From the NCBI GenBank assembly GCA_030377945.1, contig JAUCGD010000059.1:1-16862 (forward strand): DNA of 16,862 bases, read 5' to 3'. Positions 1 to 7,214 of this stretch are shown here, piece by piece. The stretch's first letter is position 1, and the number at the start of each line of letters is the position of its first letter. The notes beneath the pieces were generated by a model, which made no database searches, was not told where the DNA came from, and saw nothing but the letters and a program-made list of their open reading frames with translations. Source of the stretch: Desulfobacterales bacterium HSG17. GTDB lineage: Bacteria > Desulfobacterota > Desulfobacteria > Desulfobacterales > Desulfococcaceae. The position numbers were made by a program, and so were the translations under genes.

Positions 1-1
1 A

Positions 2-145
2 TTGTGCTGCTACACAGGCAGCAGTCCGCCTTCCTCCCACCATAACCGGAAGTCCATAGTATTCAAAAAATTTTTTCTGAACATCTTCGGCATACTTATC
101 ACCTTTTTCATAAAGATCCTTTGAAATCAGGGAGATTAACCGTAA
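2..145 (-). pseudogene. Unidentified gene fragment running off the left edge
   Basis: Forty-eight codons are open on the minus strand from the left edge up to an in-frame TAA at 146-148. The translation is protein-like: charged amphipathic start (KDLYEKGDKYAEDVQKKFFE), then YYGLPVMVGGRRTAACVAAQ. The other frames here are either interrupted or give implausible compositions. There is no ATG, GTG or TTG before residue 34 and no ribosome binding site, so the real N-terminus seems to be missing. I do not recognise the family. It abuts, head to head, a plus-strand ATPase gene that is also missing its N-terminus, which suggests a rearrangement junction at about 146-150. It could still be a chance open frame of this short length. 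Confidence 0.3.
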
Positions 146-149
146 TTAT

Positions 150-1031
150 ATGGGCCTTGACCTGGAAACTGAAATGAAAGCCGGGGCTACAATACCTTTT
201 CTGGCTAAATTCTTTGCAAAATTTAAAGCCTCTGCCAAATCCAGTTCTTCCATGGAAAAAACGCTGATAAACGGCATAGAACCAAAATTGTCCGAGCTTA
301 TCTCTCTTTGCAATAAATTTATTGCTGAAATCAAGCTGAATCTGCCAAAAGTAAATAAAAAAGGGCTGCTTATCATTATTGAAGATATGGACAAGATTGA
401 TCTTCAACGAGGTAAAGATATTTTTTATATTCATTCAAAGCAGCTAACCCAGCTTAACTGTCATTGTATTTTTACATTTCCCATTGCCCTTCTGTACAAT
501 ATAAAATTTAAATATGTTATAACCAACTATAACGGTGATTTTGTACTGCCCATGATTAAAGTCTCTGAAAAAACAGGAGAACCATGTTATGACGGTATTG
601 ATACAATGAAAAAAATTGTAGAACAGCGCATGAAATCTGATTTATTTGAAGAAAATTCCACAGTTCTTACAGATATGGCAAGGAACAGCGGAGGCTGCCT
701 TTGGGATTTGTTTCACATGATTATCAGTGCAGCAGATAATGCTCTTGATTATGAACGCGATATTATTAATAAAGAAGATTATACTTCAGCCTATTATTCC
801 TTGAAAGCAGAATATGAAAGAACCATTGCTGAAAATAAAGAAAAAGGAATAACGGTTGATGATTATTTTAACGAGCTTTCAGCCTGTGCTGCTGACCCTG
901 ACAAAAAACCAAAAAGTTCGGATATTATGCTGGATTTGATGAGTAATCAGACAGTACTTAATTACAATGGGGAAAACTGGCATGATGTTCATCCCATTGT
1001 TAAGGATATTCTCAAAGAAAGAGGATTGTAA
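150..1031 (+). CDS. P-loop (AAA-like) ATPase, N-terminally truncated
   Basis: This 293-residue protein keeps the second half of a P-loop ATPase. A Walker B strand lies at residues 72-81 (GLLIIIEDMDK), and a sensor-1-like strand CHCIFTFP at about 104-111. No Walker A (GxxxxGK[ST]) is present, although the family needs one upstream of Walker B, so ATP binding as annotated is doubtful. The ATG at 150 is only the first ATG after an in-frame TAA at 111; there is no good ribosome binding site and the frame carries FEIREINRNY just before it. I infer that the true 5' part was lost by rearrangement near base 146. The C-terminal third is helical and acidic, with no recognised domain. The gene ends four bases before a STAND/NACHT gene and is probably its operon partner, perhaps a regulatory ATPase of a defence or conflict system. 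Codons are more AT-rich than in the second half of its neighbour. Confidence 0.65.
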   Translation: MGLDLETEMKAGATIPFLAKFFAKFKASAKSSSSMEKTLINGIEPKLSELISLCNKFIAEIKLNLPKVNKKGLLIIIEDMDKIDLQRGKDIFYIHSKQLTQLNCHCIFTFPIALLYNIKFKYVITNYNGDFVLPMIKVSEKTGEPCYDGIDTMKKIVEQRMKSDLFEENSTVLTDMARNSGGCLWDLFHMIISAADNALDYERDIINKEDYTSAYYSLKAEYERTIAENKEKGITVDDYFNELSACAADPDKKPKSSDIMLDLMSNQTVLNYNGENWHDVHPIVKDILKERGL

Positions 1032-1035
1032 GCCA

Positions 1036-4000
1036 ATGACGCAGGAGCAGAACCGGGAACGTATTTTTGCAAAAATCTCAAAAGCTGCAAATTATTTTCA
1101 GCGCAACAGTCAGGGCGGGCTTCTTTTCTGTGATTGTGACAGCCTGCGGGTATCCCAGGTTCTCAGCCGTCAGATTATAGACAAAACCAGCAATATGGGC
1201 TTGCATATTAAAGAGGTTTTTCTTTCTTCTGATAATATCTCAAATTTTATAAAAAGAATCAGGGGCGCAGCTATAAAAGATGTTAACGGTTTGATTATTA
1301 ATAATTTTGATGAATTGATACATTTGTCAGGGGGCAATACCGTAAGAGAATTGAACCAGTCTCGTGAAATTTTGCTTGATCTTAGGATTCCTTTGCTTTT
1401 CTGGTTTTCAGGGGAAAATCTTTCCATGCTTGCAAACAGGGCTGCTGATATATTTACAAGAAGAAGCAGGGCTGTGGTAAATTTTTCAGGGCTGTCATTT
1501 AATGAAGAACTTGAATGGCTTGAAACAGCCATCAGTCAGCAGGCAAAACTTGGGGATATGATACCCAAAGATGTTTTACAGGCCACTTTGATTGCATTGC
1601 GCGGGCAGAGGGATACACTGAAATCCATGATTGAGGAGTTGAAAAACCCTTCCAGGACAAAGGCTGACACCAGGAATAATGACGTCAACCACAGCAATGT
1701 CGCAGTAATCGGGGACAATACCCATATTCACGGCAATGTTTACATGGGTGAGCCTGTAAATGATCCTGATGAGGCTTTGAAAATATACTGCCGGGTTATG
1801 ACTTTCTCATCTCAGCATCTTCCTTTAAGGGGTGTGGATTTGGGAGCCAGTGATCCGGGACGGGGACAGTATATGGAACTGGCCCAGGTTTATGTGGATT
1901 TAAATACCCGGACCCAGGTGAAAGATGGTGAAACCGGTAAAACAGCAGGGGGGGAGCGTGATAAAATGCGTTCTCTCCGCACACTGGAGGCAGCCATTCA
2001 AAACCGGCGCATGGTTATTCTTGGTGATCCCGGTTCCGGGAAATCAACATTTGTAAATCATCTTGCATTGTGTCTTGGCGCTCATATACATGAACCTTAT
2101 ACAGGATGGCTTAACCGTTTAAACGGATGGCCTGATGATGAAGCCCGTGCAGTTCCGGTTCCTGTTGTTCTCCGGGATTTTGCAAGGTGGCTGCCTGATA
2201 AGGAAGACAAGGCTGAGCCTCATTTGCTGTGGAAATTTATTGTATCCAGGCTGGAAGCCAGAAAATTGGACTTTGCCTCAGATGCGATTCACAGGGTTCT
2301 GGAAAACGGCAGGGCTGTTGTTTTGCTTGACGGTCTTGATGAAATCCCGACACTGAAACAAAAAAGCTTTGTGCGTGATGCGGTTGCGGCCTTTGCACAG
2401 AGATATGAAAATTCCAGGTTTATTGTTACCTGCCGGGTACTTTCCTATCAGAATCCTGCATGGCAGCTCCAGGATTTTCCAGTGTTTGAACTGGCGGCCT
2501 TTGATGATGAGATGACAGGTAATTTTATTGATGCCTGGTATGCAGAGCTTGTCAGGATAGGGGAACTCAGAAATGAACAGCAGCAGGGCATGACCCGGCG
2601 TTTGAAAGATGCAGTGCAAAAATCTGATCTCAAGCGTCTGGCTGAAAATCCTCTTTTGCTTACGGTCATGGCTTTGGTTAATACCCATAAAGGCAGGCTG
2701 CCTGATGCACGGGCTTTATTGTATGAAGATACAGTTGATATTCTGCTTTGGCGCTGGGATGAACTGAAATCTGACGGAGAAAATACACTTCCGCGCCTGC
2801 GGGAACTGCTTATGGATGCTGATTGTGCAGATGTGGATTTAAAAACGACTTTATGGGATCTTGCTTTTCAGGCACATGAGCAGGGGAAAGATGACCAGGA
2901 AAATGTTTTGGCTGATATAAAGGAATGGCAGCTTGTCAAAGCCTTGTCCAAACTGCATCCTGTTAAAAGTCTGGACTGGGCAAACCAGATAATAGAAACC
3001 ATAAAATACAGGGCAGGGCTTCTTATAGAACGGGAGCCGGGACTGTATTCTTTTCCTCACCGTACTTTTCAGGAATATCTGGCAGGGGCATGGCTTTCTT
3101 CGCAGGGGGATTTTGCTGAAAGAGCATCTGTATTGGCAGGGCAGGGCAGTTTTTGGCGTGAGGTTATTTTACTGGCCGTTGGCAGACTGGTTTATTTGAG
3201 TGGTGATTCTGCCAAACCTTTGGCCCTGGTTTATGAACTCTGTCATGAGGAACAGACAGATAATGAGGCAGCATGGCAGAAAATCTGGCTGGCCGGTGAT
3301 GTGCTGCTGGAAATGGGGAAAAAACGGGTTAAGGCCGGTCGTATGGGCAGGGATTTATATAAAAAGGTTCAGCAGAAGCTTGTCGGTCTGGTTCAGGCAG
3401 GGGTGCTTAAACCTGTGGAACGGGTGGAGGCCGGGAATGTTCTGGGGAGGCTGGGGGATATACGGTTTCGGGAAGATGCTTGGTTTTTGCCTGATGAGCT
3501 GCTGTTGGGGTTTGTGGAGATTCCAGCCGGGGAGTTTTTGATGGGGGATGATAAGATCAAGAATTCTGCACCTCAGCATCAGCTTGATTTGTCAGCGTTT
3601 TATATGGCGCGTTATTCGGTGACTGTTGAGCAGTTTCAGGTGTTTGTTGAAGACAGCGGTCATAAACCAAAACACAACAGAAGTCTGGCAGGAATACCTA
3701 CGCATCCTGTTAGATATGTAACCTGGTACGATTCAACGGCCTATTGTAAGTGGTTAACTGAAAAATTAAAAGTCTTTGAAAACACACCTGAACCTTTGGC
3801 TTCACTGTTTCGAGAAAAAAATTGGCGAATCTGCCTGCCGACCGAAGCCCAGTGGGAAAAAGCAGCCCGTGGAACTGACGGGCGGGCGTTTCCCTGGGGA
3901 AATAAGCCTGACCCGAATTATGCAAATTATAGGGATACCGGAATCAAAACAACAAGCCCTGTTGGATGTTTTCCTCAGGGTGTCAGTCCTTTTGGGTGTC

Positions 4001-4263
4001 TGGATATGGCCGGGAATGTCTGGGAATGGACACTGAGTTTATGGGGGAAGAATTATAAACTGGAGTTTAAATATCCATACAATTCAAAAGATGGCAGAGA
4101 AGATGATGCAGCCAAACGAGATATATCGCGCGTTGTTCGCGGCGGCTCGTGTTTCTACTTCTCTGATTATGTTCAGTGCGCTGCCCGTCTCAGGCTCAAC
4201 CCTGACTACTGGGACGACAGCTGGGGTTTTCGAGTGTTGTGCGCTCCCACCTCTGACCTCTGA
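1036..4263 (+). CDS. STAND protein: degenerate P-loop, NACHT ATPase, FGE/C-type-lectin-fold C-terminus
   Basis: The protein has 1075 residues from the ATG at 1036, chosen because AGAGGA lies about 10 bases upstream and it follows the previous stop by four bases; an in-frame ATG at 967 lies inside that gene. Residues ~1-165 resemble a degenerate P-loop domain: GGLLFCDCDS replaces a Walker A and VNGLIINNFDEL mimics Walker B. A linker with NVAVIGDNTHIHGNVYMG follows at 221-238. The NACHT ATPase has Walker A GDPGSGKST (330-338), Walker B VVLLDGLDEIP (428-438), NPLLLTVMAL (538-547) and HRTFQEYLAG (675-684). Residues ~826-1069 form an FGE-sulfatase domain (IPAGEFLMGD, LPTEAQWEKAARG, FPWGN, MAGNVWEW, VVRGGS, GFRV). 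The paired copper-binding cysteines of true FGE, three and eight residues after RGGS, are absent, so this is probably a ligand-binding rather than enzymatic fold. By analogy with bacterial NLR-like proteins, ligand binding at the C-terminus would switch the NTPase. No obvious N-terminal effector enzyme is visible, so the partner gene or an unknown effector would have to act. Confidence 0.88.
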   Translation: MTQEQNRERIFAKISKAANYFQRNSQGGLLFCDCDSLRVSQVLSRQIIDKTSNMGLHIKEVFLSSDNISNFIKRIRGAAIKDVNGLIINNFDELIHLSGGNTVRELNQSREILLDLRIPLLFWFSGENLSMLANRAADIFTRRSRAVVNFSGLSFNEELEWLETAISQQAKLGDMIPKDVLQATLIALRGQRDTLKSMIEELKNPSRTKADTRNNDVNHSNVAVIGDNTHIHGNVYMGEPVNDPDEALKIYCRVMTFSSQHLPLRGVDLGASDPGRGQYMELAQVYVDLNTRTQVKDGETGKTAGGERDKMRSLRTLEAAIQNRRMVILGDPGSGKSTFVNHLALCLGAHIHEPYTGWLNRLNGWPDDEARAVPVPVVLRDFARWLPDKEDKAEPHLLWKFIVSRLEARKLDFASDAIHRVLENGRAVVLLDGLDEIPTLKQKSFVRDAVAAFAQRYENSRFIVTCRVLSYQNPAWQLQDFPVFELAAFDDEMTGNFIDAWYAELVRIGELRNEQQQGMTRRLKDAVQKSDLKRLAENPLLLTVMALVNTHKGRLPDARALLYEDTVDILLWRWDELKSDGENTLPRLRELLMDADCADVDLKTTLWDLAFQAHEQGKDDQENVLADIKEWQLVKALSKLHPVKSLDWANQIIETIKYRAGLLIEREPGLYSFPHRTFQEYLAGAWLSSQGDFAERASVLAGQGSFWREVILLAVGRLVYLSGDSAKPLALVYELCHEEQTDNEAAWQKIWLAGDVLLEMGKKRVKAGRMGRDLYKKVQQKLVGLVQAGVLKPVERVEAGNVLGRLGDIRFREDAWFLPDELLLGFVEIPAGEFLMGDDKIKNSAPQHQLDLSAFYMARYSVTVEQFQVFVEDSGHKPKHNRSLAGIPTHPVRYVTWYDSTAYCKWLTEKLKVFENTPEPLASLFREKNWRICLPTEAQWEKAARGTDGRAFPWGNKPDPNYANYRDTGIKTTSPVGCFPQGVSPFGCLDMAGNVWEWTLSLWGKNYKLEFKYPYNSKDGREDDAAKRDISRVVRGGSCFYFSDYVQCAARLRLNPDYWDDSWGFRVLCAPTSDL
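4132..4245 (+). other. Putative DGR variable repeat (VR) at the 3' end of the STAND gene
   Basis: The last ~110 coding bases encode the framework seen in C-type-lectin-fold targets of diversity-generating retroelements: VVRGGS (1033-1038), AAR, LNP and WGFRVL (1063-1068). Between these fixed points the residues are aromatic, acidic or small (CFYFSDYVQ, then DYWDDSW). Codons 1039-1046 all end in C or T (TGT TTC TAC TTC TCT GAT TAT GTT), as expected if template AAC/AAT codons were mutated at adenines. I count 12 adenines among the 78 bases 4147-4224. The limits are estimates, because the template repeat is not in the window. The alternative is an ordinary FGE-like domain that merely shares the fold's conserved residues. 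Confidence 0.68.
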
Positions 4264-4355
4264 AAACTCTGATCTCTGGAACTCTGGAAACAGCGAAGCT
4301 GTTCTCTGGTTTTCTGGAAAATGCGAGCGAAGCGAGCGCCGAAATTTTTTTATGA
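4264..4355. other. Spacer with CTCTGR repeats and a GCGAGCG direct repeat
   Basis: Between the STAND stop and the palindromic element the sequence is low in complexity. Degenerate CTCTG(A/G)A units recur to about 4316. GCGAGCG then occurs twice, two bases apart (4323-4338), followed by a run of seven T. The T-run could end transcription of the STAND gene, but no convincing stem precedes it. No reading frame here looks like a gene. Confidence 0.5.
4289..4303 (+). other. Short GAA-loop hairpin downstream of the variable repeat
   Basis: AACAGC-GAA-GCTGTT forms a perfect 6-bp stem with a three-base loop, 25 bases after the STAND stop codon. DGR variable repeats typically carry a short hairpin or cruciform just past the 3' end of the repeat that aids retrohoming; this element has the right place and size, though it is somewhat farther from the presumed initiation site than in the classic phage example. 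It is embedded in a run of degenerate CTCTGG/CTCTGA copies (4252-4316). It is not a terminator, as no T-run follows. Confidence 0.5.
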
Positions 4356-4457
4356 AACGGTAGCGCCTCCCTACGTGGAGGCTATGCACCGAAGGTGCAT
4401 AAAAAAATACGTGTCGCCGCGCATATTAGAGCCTCCACGTAGGGAGGCGCTACCGTT
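4356..4457. repeat. REP/BIME-like palindromic element with 28-bp perfect inverted arms
   Basis: Bases 4356-4383 and 4430-4457 are perfect reverse complements (28 bp). Each arm is itself a small hairpin (GCCTCC-CTACGT-GGAGGC). The 46-base interior holds another perfect hairpin, ATGCACC-GAA-GGTGCAT (4384-4400). This nested architecture is that of bacterial interspersed palindromic elements. It sits between convergent genes, so the RNA on either strand would form a long stem that could slow or end transcription and protect 3' ends; no T-run follows the outer stem directly. No transposase or clear target duplication is visible. Confidence 0.85.
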
Positions 4458-4483
4458 CAAAAAATATGTATTGCCGCGCATAT
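4401..4483. repeat. Two 26-bp direct repeats flanking the right arm of the palindrome
   Basis: Bases 4401-4426 and 4458-4483 match at 22 of 26 positions (A-run, TAYGTRTYG, CCGCGCATAT), offset by 57 bases. The second copy ends on the first base of the reverse-strand stop codon of the acetyltransferase gene. The pattern suggests that the whole 4356-4483 block grew by duplication of a repeat unit that includes one palindrome arm. Confidence 0.75.
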
Positions 4484-4941
4484 CATTCATTACCGATATA
4501 TTTCATCATGGCATTTTCATCGCAGTTTGGAAATTTTACACAAGATATGCAGTCTGTCCATATTTTAAGTGGAAGTTCTGATCTGTCTATGGACATAAAC
4601 CCCATTTTTTTAAAAAATTCAGGGCGGTAGGTCAGGGTAAACAGCCTTTTTATATGGAATTTTTCTGCTTCCAAAGCAGCAGTTTCCACAAGTTTTGAGC
4701 CGATCTTTTTTCCCATATGCTCAGGATGAACAGCCAGGGACCGTATTTCTGCCAGATCCTCCCAGCAGAACTGTAAAGCGCAGCAGCCTGTAACTATGTT
4801 ATTTTCCTCAAAAATCCAAAAATCCCTTAAATGGTCATAAAGCTGGCTTAAAGGGCGTGAAAGCAGGTCTCCCTTGTTTCCGTATTCCCACAAAAGTTTG
4901 TGAATTAATTTTATATCTTTTATATTTGCTTTTCTTATCAT
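4483..4941 (-). CDS. argA: Short ArgA-type N-acetyltransferase (probable N-acetylglutamate synthase)
   Basis: The 152-residue protein is a stand-alone GNAT enzyme, the length typical of the short ArgA-like proteins of delta-proteobacteria that lack the amino-acid-kinase domain of the E. coli enzyme. These transfer acetyl from acetyl-CoA to glutamate, the first step of arginine synthesis. Visible features are EIRSLAVHPEHMGKKIG (65-81), the acetyl-CoA loop with Lys79 where a glycine is usual, LTYRPEFFKKMGF (103-115), and the signature LPLKIWTDCISCVKFPNCDE (123-142) with three cysteines. It is the last gene of the signalling cluster, 30 bases after the kinase stop, with no strong ribosome binding site of its own, so its position may be fortuitous. 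Its stop codon touches a repeat element. Substrate is inferred from family resemblance only. Confidence 0.78.
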   Translation of the reverse strand: MIRKANIKDIKLIHKLLWEYGNKGDLLSRPLSQLYDHLRDFWIFEENNIVTGCCALQFCWEDLAEIRSLAVHPEHMGKKIGSKLVETAALEAEKFHIKRLFTLTYRPEFFKKMGFMSIDRSELPLKIWTDCISCVKFPNCDENAMMKYIGNE

Positions 4942-4973
4942 TTTTTATATTTTGGTTTTTTGTATTTTGGTTT
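4942..4973. repeat. Two-copy 15-bp tandem repeat in the kinase-argA gap
   Basis: The motif TTTTT(A/G)TATTTTGGTTT occurs at 4942-4958 and 4957-4973, offset by 15 bases with a single difference. It fills the whole gap between the kinase stop (4972-4974) and the acetyltransferase start (4939-4941). On the coding strand it reads as A-rich AAACCAAAATA units without a Shine-Dalgarno sequence. Probably replication slippage; an effect on translation coupling is possible but not shown. Confidence 0.7.
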
Positions 4974-7203
4974 ATCCCGGTTCTATCATGCTGCTTATTT
5001 TTGACACAGTTTCCTTTGCCTTATCAAAATCATAATTATCAATCTGATTTTCAAGCACTATAATATGCTCTTCTATGGATTTGCCAAGAATGTTTTTGAT
5101 AGAACCAATATATTCAAAAACATCTGTATCTCCCTGCTCCAGCAGAGATGACATTTGTTCCAGCAGTTTTTTCACTTCTGAATTGTTTTCTGTTATAATT
5201 AGATTTTCTTTGTTTATGGGTTCAGGAGGTTTTTCAATTCTGTTTTCAAGCCCGGATAAAAGGCAGTAAGTTTTTCTTTCCTGGGCCTGGATCTTGAATT
5301 CAGCAGTAAATTTAAAAGTGCTTCCATGCCCAGGAATACTTTCCGCCCATATTCTGCCTCCCATCATTTTTACCAGATGTTTACATATTGCCAGCCCCAG
5401 ACCGGTTCCTCCGAATTTTCGGGTGATAGAACCGTCAGCCTGGGTAAAGGGTTCAAAAAGAGCCTGTTGATGTTCGGGTGTCATGCCTATGCCTGAATCC
5501 CTGACAGAGAATAAAAGTTTTGCAATATTATCTGTGTTTTCAGATATTTTTACAATGATTGAAATTTCCCCATTTTTTGTGAATTTAACAGCATTATCTA
5601 TAAGATTTCTCATTACCTGTTCCAGTCTTAAAGCATCACCTATGAGGAAATTCGGTACTTCAGGACCCATTGAAAACTTTATATTAATTTCTTTTTCATA
5701 AATTTTTTCTTTTAAAAACTCATTAAGATAATCTATCACATCTTCCAGATTAAAAGCACTATGCTCAATATTCAGTTTTCCTGCTTCAATCCTTGAAAAG
5801 TCTAAGATGTCGTTGATAATTATTAAAAGTGCTTGAGAGGATGTTTTGATTATTGAAAGATATTTATTCTGCTGGGGAGTCATTTCTGTTTCAAGGGCAA
5901 GGTGGGTCATGCCGGTTATTACATTCATGGGTGTTTTAATTTCATGGCTCACCCGTGCAAGAAATTCGCTTTTTGCATGGTTGGCAGCTTCGGCAGCTTC
6001 CTTAGCTTCTTTGAGATTAATAACCATTTCCCCAAGATTGCTGTTGGCCAGGGCCAGTTCATTTGTGCGCAATGCCACCAGTTTTTCAAGATGGTCCTGA
6101 TTGTTTTTAAGCTCAAAGGCCATATTGTTTAATTCATTGCCCAATGCACCGATTTCGTCATTTGTAGTTATTTCCAAATGAGTATCCAGGTTGCCCCGGC
6201 CTATTTTGCGGGCAGCCTTTTCCAGTTTTTGAATAGGATGAATTACACAGGCATTTAACAGGATAAATATAAGAGTTGTGGTGATTAAAATGCTCAATAA
6301 GGTAATGCCTGCAAGAATGCTCCCTAACTTCCGGCTGGCAGATAACAGCTCTTTTTCAGGCAGCACACCAAACATTAGCAATCCTGAATTCAGGCGTTTG
6401 CCCTGTAAAAAAACGGTTTTTCCCAGGAAATTTGTTTTGAGCAGAGTTTTGCTGAGTATATGGCTTTTCAAAAGTTCAAACAGTTCAGGAGTAATTTTAG
6501 AGGCAGTCTGTTTATTTTCAGGTGAAAACAGAATATTTCCATGATTATCACTAAAAAAGATCCAGCCTGTATTTCCGATGTTCAGTGTATTTACCAGTTT
6601 TTTTATATAATCAGGTCTTATGGTTATAACAAGATAACCTCGAAGGCTTGGTTTTACTGTAATGTCTTCAACAATATTATCCCGTAAAACAATCTTTTTA
6701 GCAACCAGAAAGGCATATTGGCGGTTGTCAGGGTTTTGAAATATAGTGGTATAAATTGGTTCTTTTGCCCGGCTCATTTCCTGAAAATATATTGTTTCTC
6801 CTTCCTGTTCCTGGGTATTTGGTATTGATTCACTTGTAAAACGGGCATCTTCATACCCTTGGGCAAGCAGAACCCTGATTTCATAATAATCAGTATATGC
6901 CTGTGCATAAGTGGAAAAAAGTTTTAACAGGGGAAGCTGCCAGAGTTCATAACGTTCATTTTTATCAGCCAGCAGATATTGACTGAGAAGCCTGGATGAT
7001 GAAAAAAGTTCAATATTGGCTTTTGCCGTTTCAATTTCAGATTGTATGTGCAGGGCTGAATGATTTAAAAGGGTGTTCATTTGAGTAAAGGCGGTCTGCT
7101 GTGCATCTCCTTTTAATCGTTCATATGCAATCCATCCCAGGAAGAGAAGCGGAGCAACAATCAGGGGGATGAGAACGGATAATATTTTCAGCCTGAGTTT
7201 CAT
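4972..7203 (-). CDS. Membrane sensor histidine kinase (dCache-like, HAMP, HisKA, HATPase_c)
   Basis: This 743-residue inner-membrane kinase has a TM helix at ~7-28, a ~265-residue periplasmic region of dCache type, a second TM helix at ~296-318, HAMP at ~318-372, and a coiled coil to ~412. The HisKA box is [14 protein letters not shown] with phospho-acceptor His420. The ATPase domain has the N box LIDNAVKF (Asn537), G1 DSGIGM (569-574), F box ALFEPF and G2 GTGLGLAI (599-606). After the catalytic core comes a ~60-residue helical tail (~678-740, [13 protein letters not shown]...[11 protein letters not shown]) like the helices found beside receiver/Hpt modules in hybrid kinases, yet no receiver and no Hpt histidine motif is present. 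It starts 11 bases after the binding-protein gene. The receiver-phosphatase at the head of the same operon is the obvious candidate partner, which is inference. The Shine-Dalgarno is weak, so coupling to the preceding gene is likely. Confidence 0.92.
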   Translation of the reverse strand: MKLRLKILSVLIPLIVAPLLFLGWIAYERLKGDAQQTAFTQMNTLLNHSALHIQSEIETAKANIELFSSSRLLSQYLLADKNERYELWQLPLLKLFSTYAQAYTDYYEIRVLLAQGYEDARFTSESIPNTQEQEGETIYFQEMSRAKEPIYTTIFQNPDNRQYAFLVAKKIVLRDNIVEDITVKPSLRGYLVITIRPDYIKKLVNTLNIGNTGWIFFSDNHGNILFSPENKQTASKITPELFELLKSHILSKTLLKTNFLGKTVFLQGKRLNSGLLMFGVLPEKELLSASRKLGSILAGITLLSILITTTLIFILLNACVIHPIQKLEKAARKIGRGNLDTHLEITTNDEIGALGNELNNMAFELKNNQDHLEKLVALRTNELALANSNLGEMVINLKEAKEAAEAANHAKSEFLARVSHEIKTPMNVITGMTHLALETEMTPQQNKYLSIIKTSSQALLIIINDILDFSRIEAGKLNIEHSAFNLEDVIDYLNEFLKEKIYEKEINIKFSMGPEVPNFLIGDALRLEQVMRNLIDNAVKFTKNGEISIIVKISENTDNIAKLLFSVRDSGIGMTPEHQQALFEPFTQADGSITRKFGGTGLGLAICKHLVKMMGGRIWAESIPGHGSTFKFTAEFKIQAQERKTYCLLSGLENRIEKPPEPINKENLIITENNSEVKKLLEQMSSLLEQGDTDVFEYIGSIKNILGKSIEEHIIVLENQIDNYDFDKAKETVSKISSMIEPG

Positions 7204-7214
7204 AAGAGTTTTTT

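Noticed and set aside
967..1035. Upstream start of the STAND gene at the ATG at 967
   Set aside because: It would overlap the ATPase gene by 65 bases with no Shine-Dalgarno; the ATG at 1036 has AGAGGA at good spacing.
3511..4263. Active formylglycine-generating enzyme or sulfatase maturase
   Set aside because: The catalytic cysteine pair is not at the required positions and no sulfatase gene is nearby; a binding fold is more likely.
4264..4482. DGR reverse transcriptase, accessory protein or template repeat next to the variable repeat
   Set aside because: No frame encodes an RT (no YxDD-type motif) and I find no second copy of the RGGS-to-GFR coding stretch anywhere in the window.
4356..4483. 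CRISPR array
   Set aside because: Only two direct repeats, 22 of 26 identical, with a palindrome arm between them; no regular spacers and no cas genes.
4084..4581. Overlapping open frames of 70-100 codons on both strands through the end of the STAND gene and the repeat block
   Set aside because: They run across the variable repeat and palindromes, have no ribosome binding sites and unnatural compositions; they are shadows of the real gene and of GC-rich repeats.
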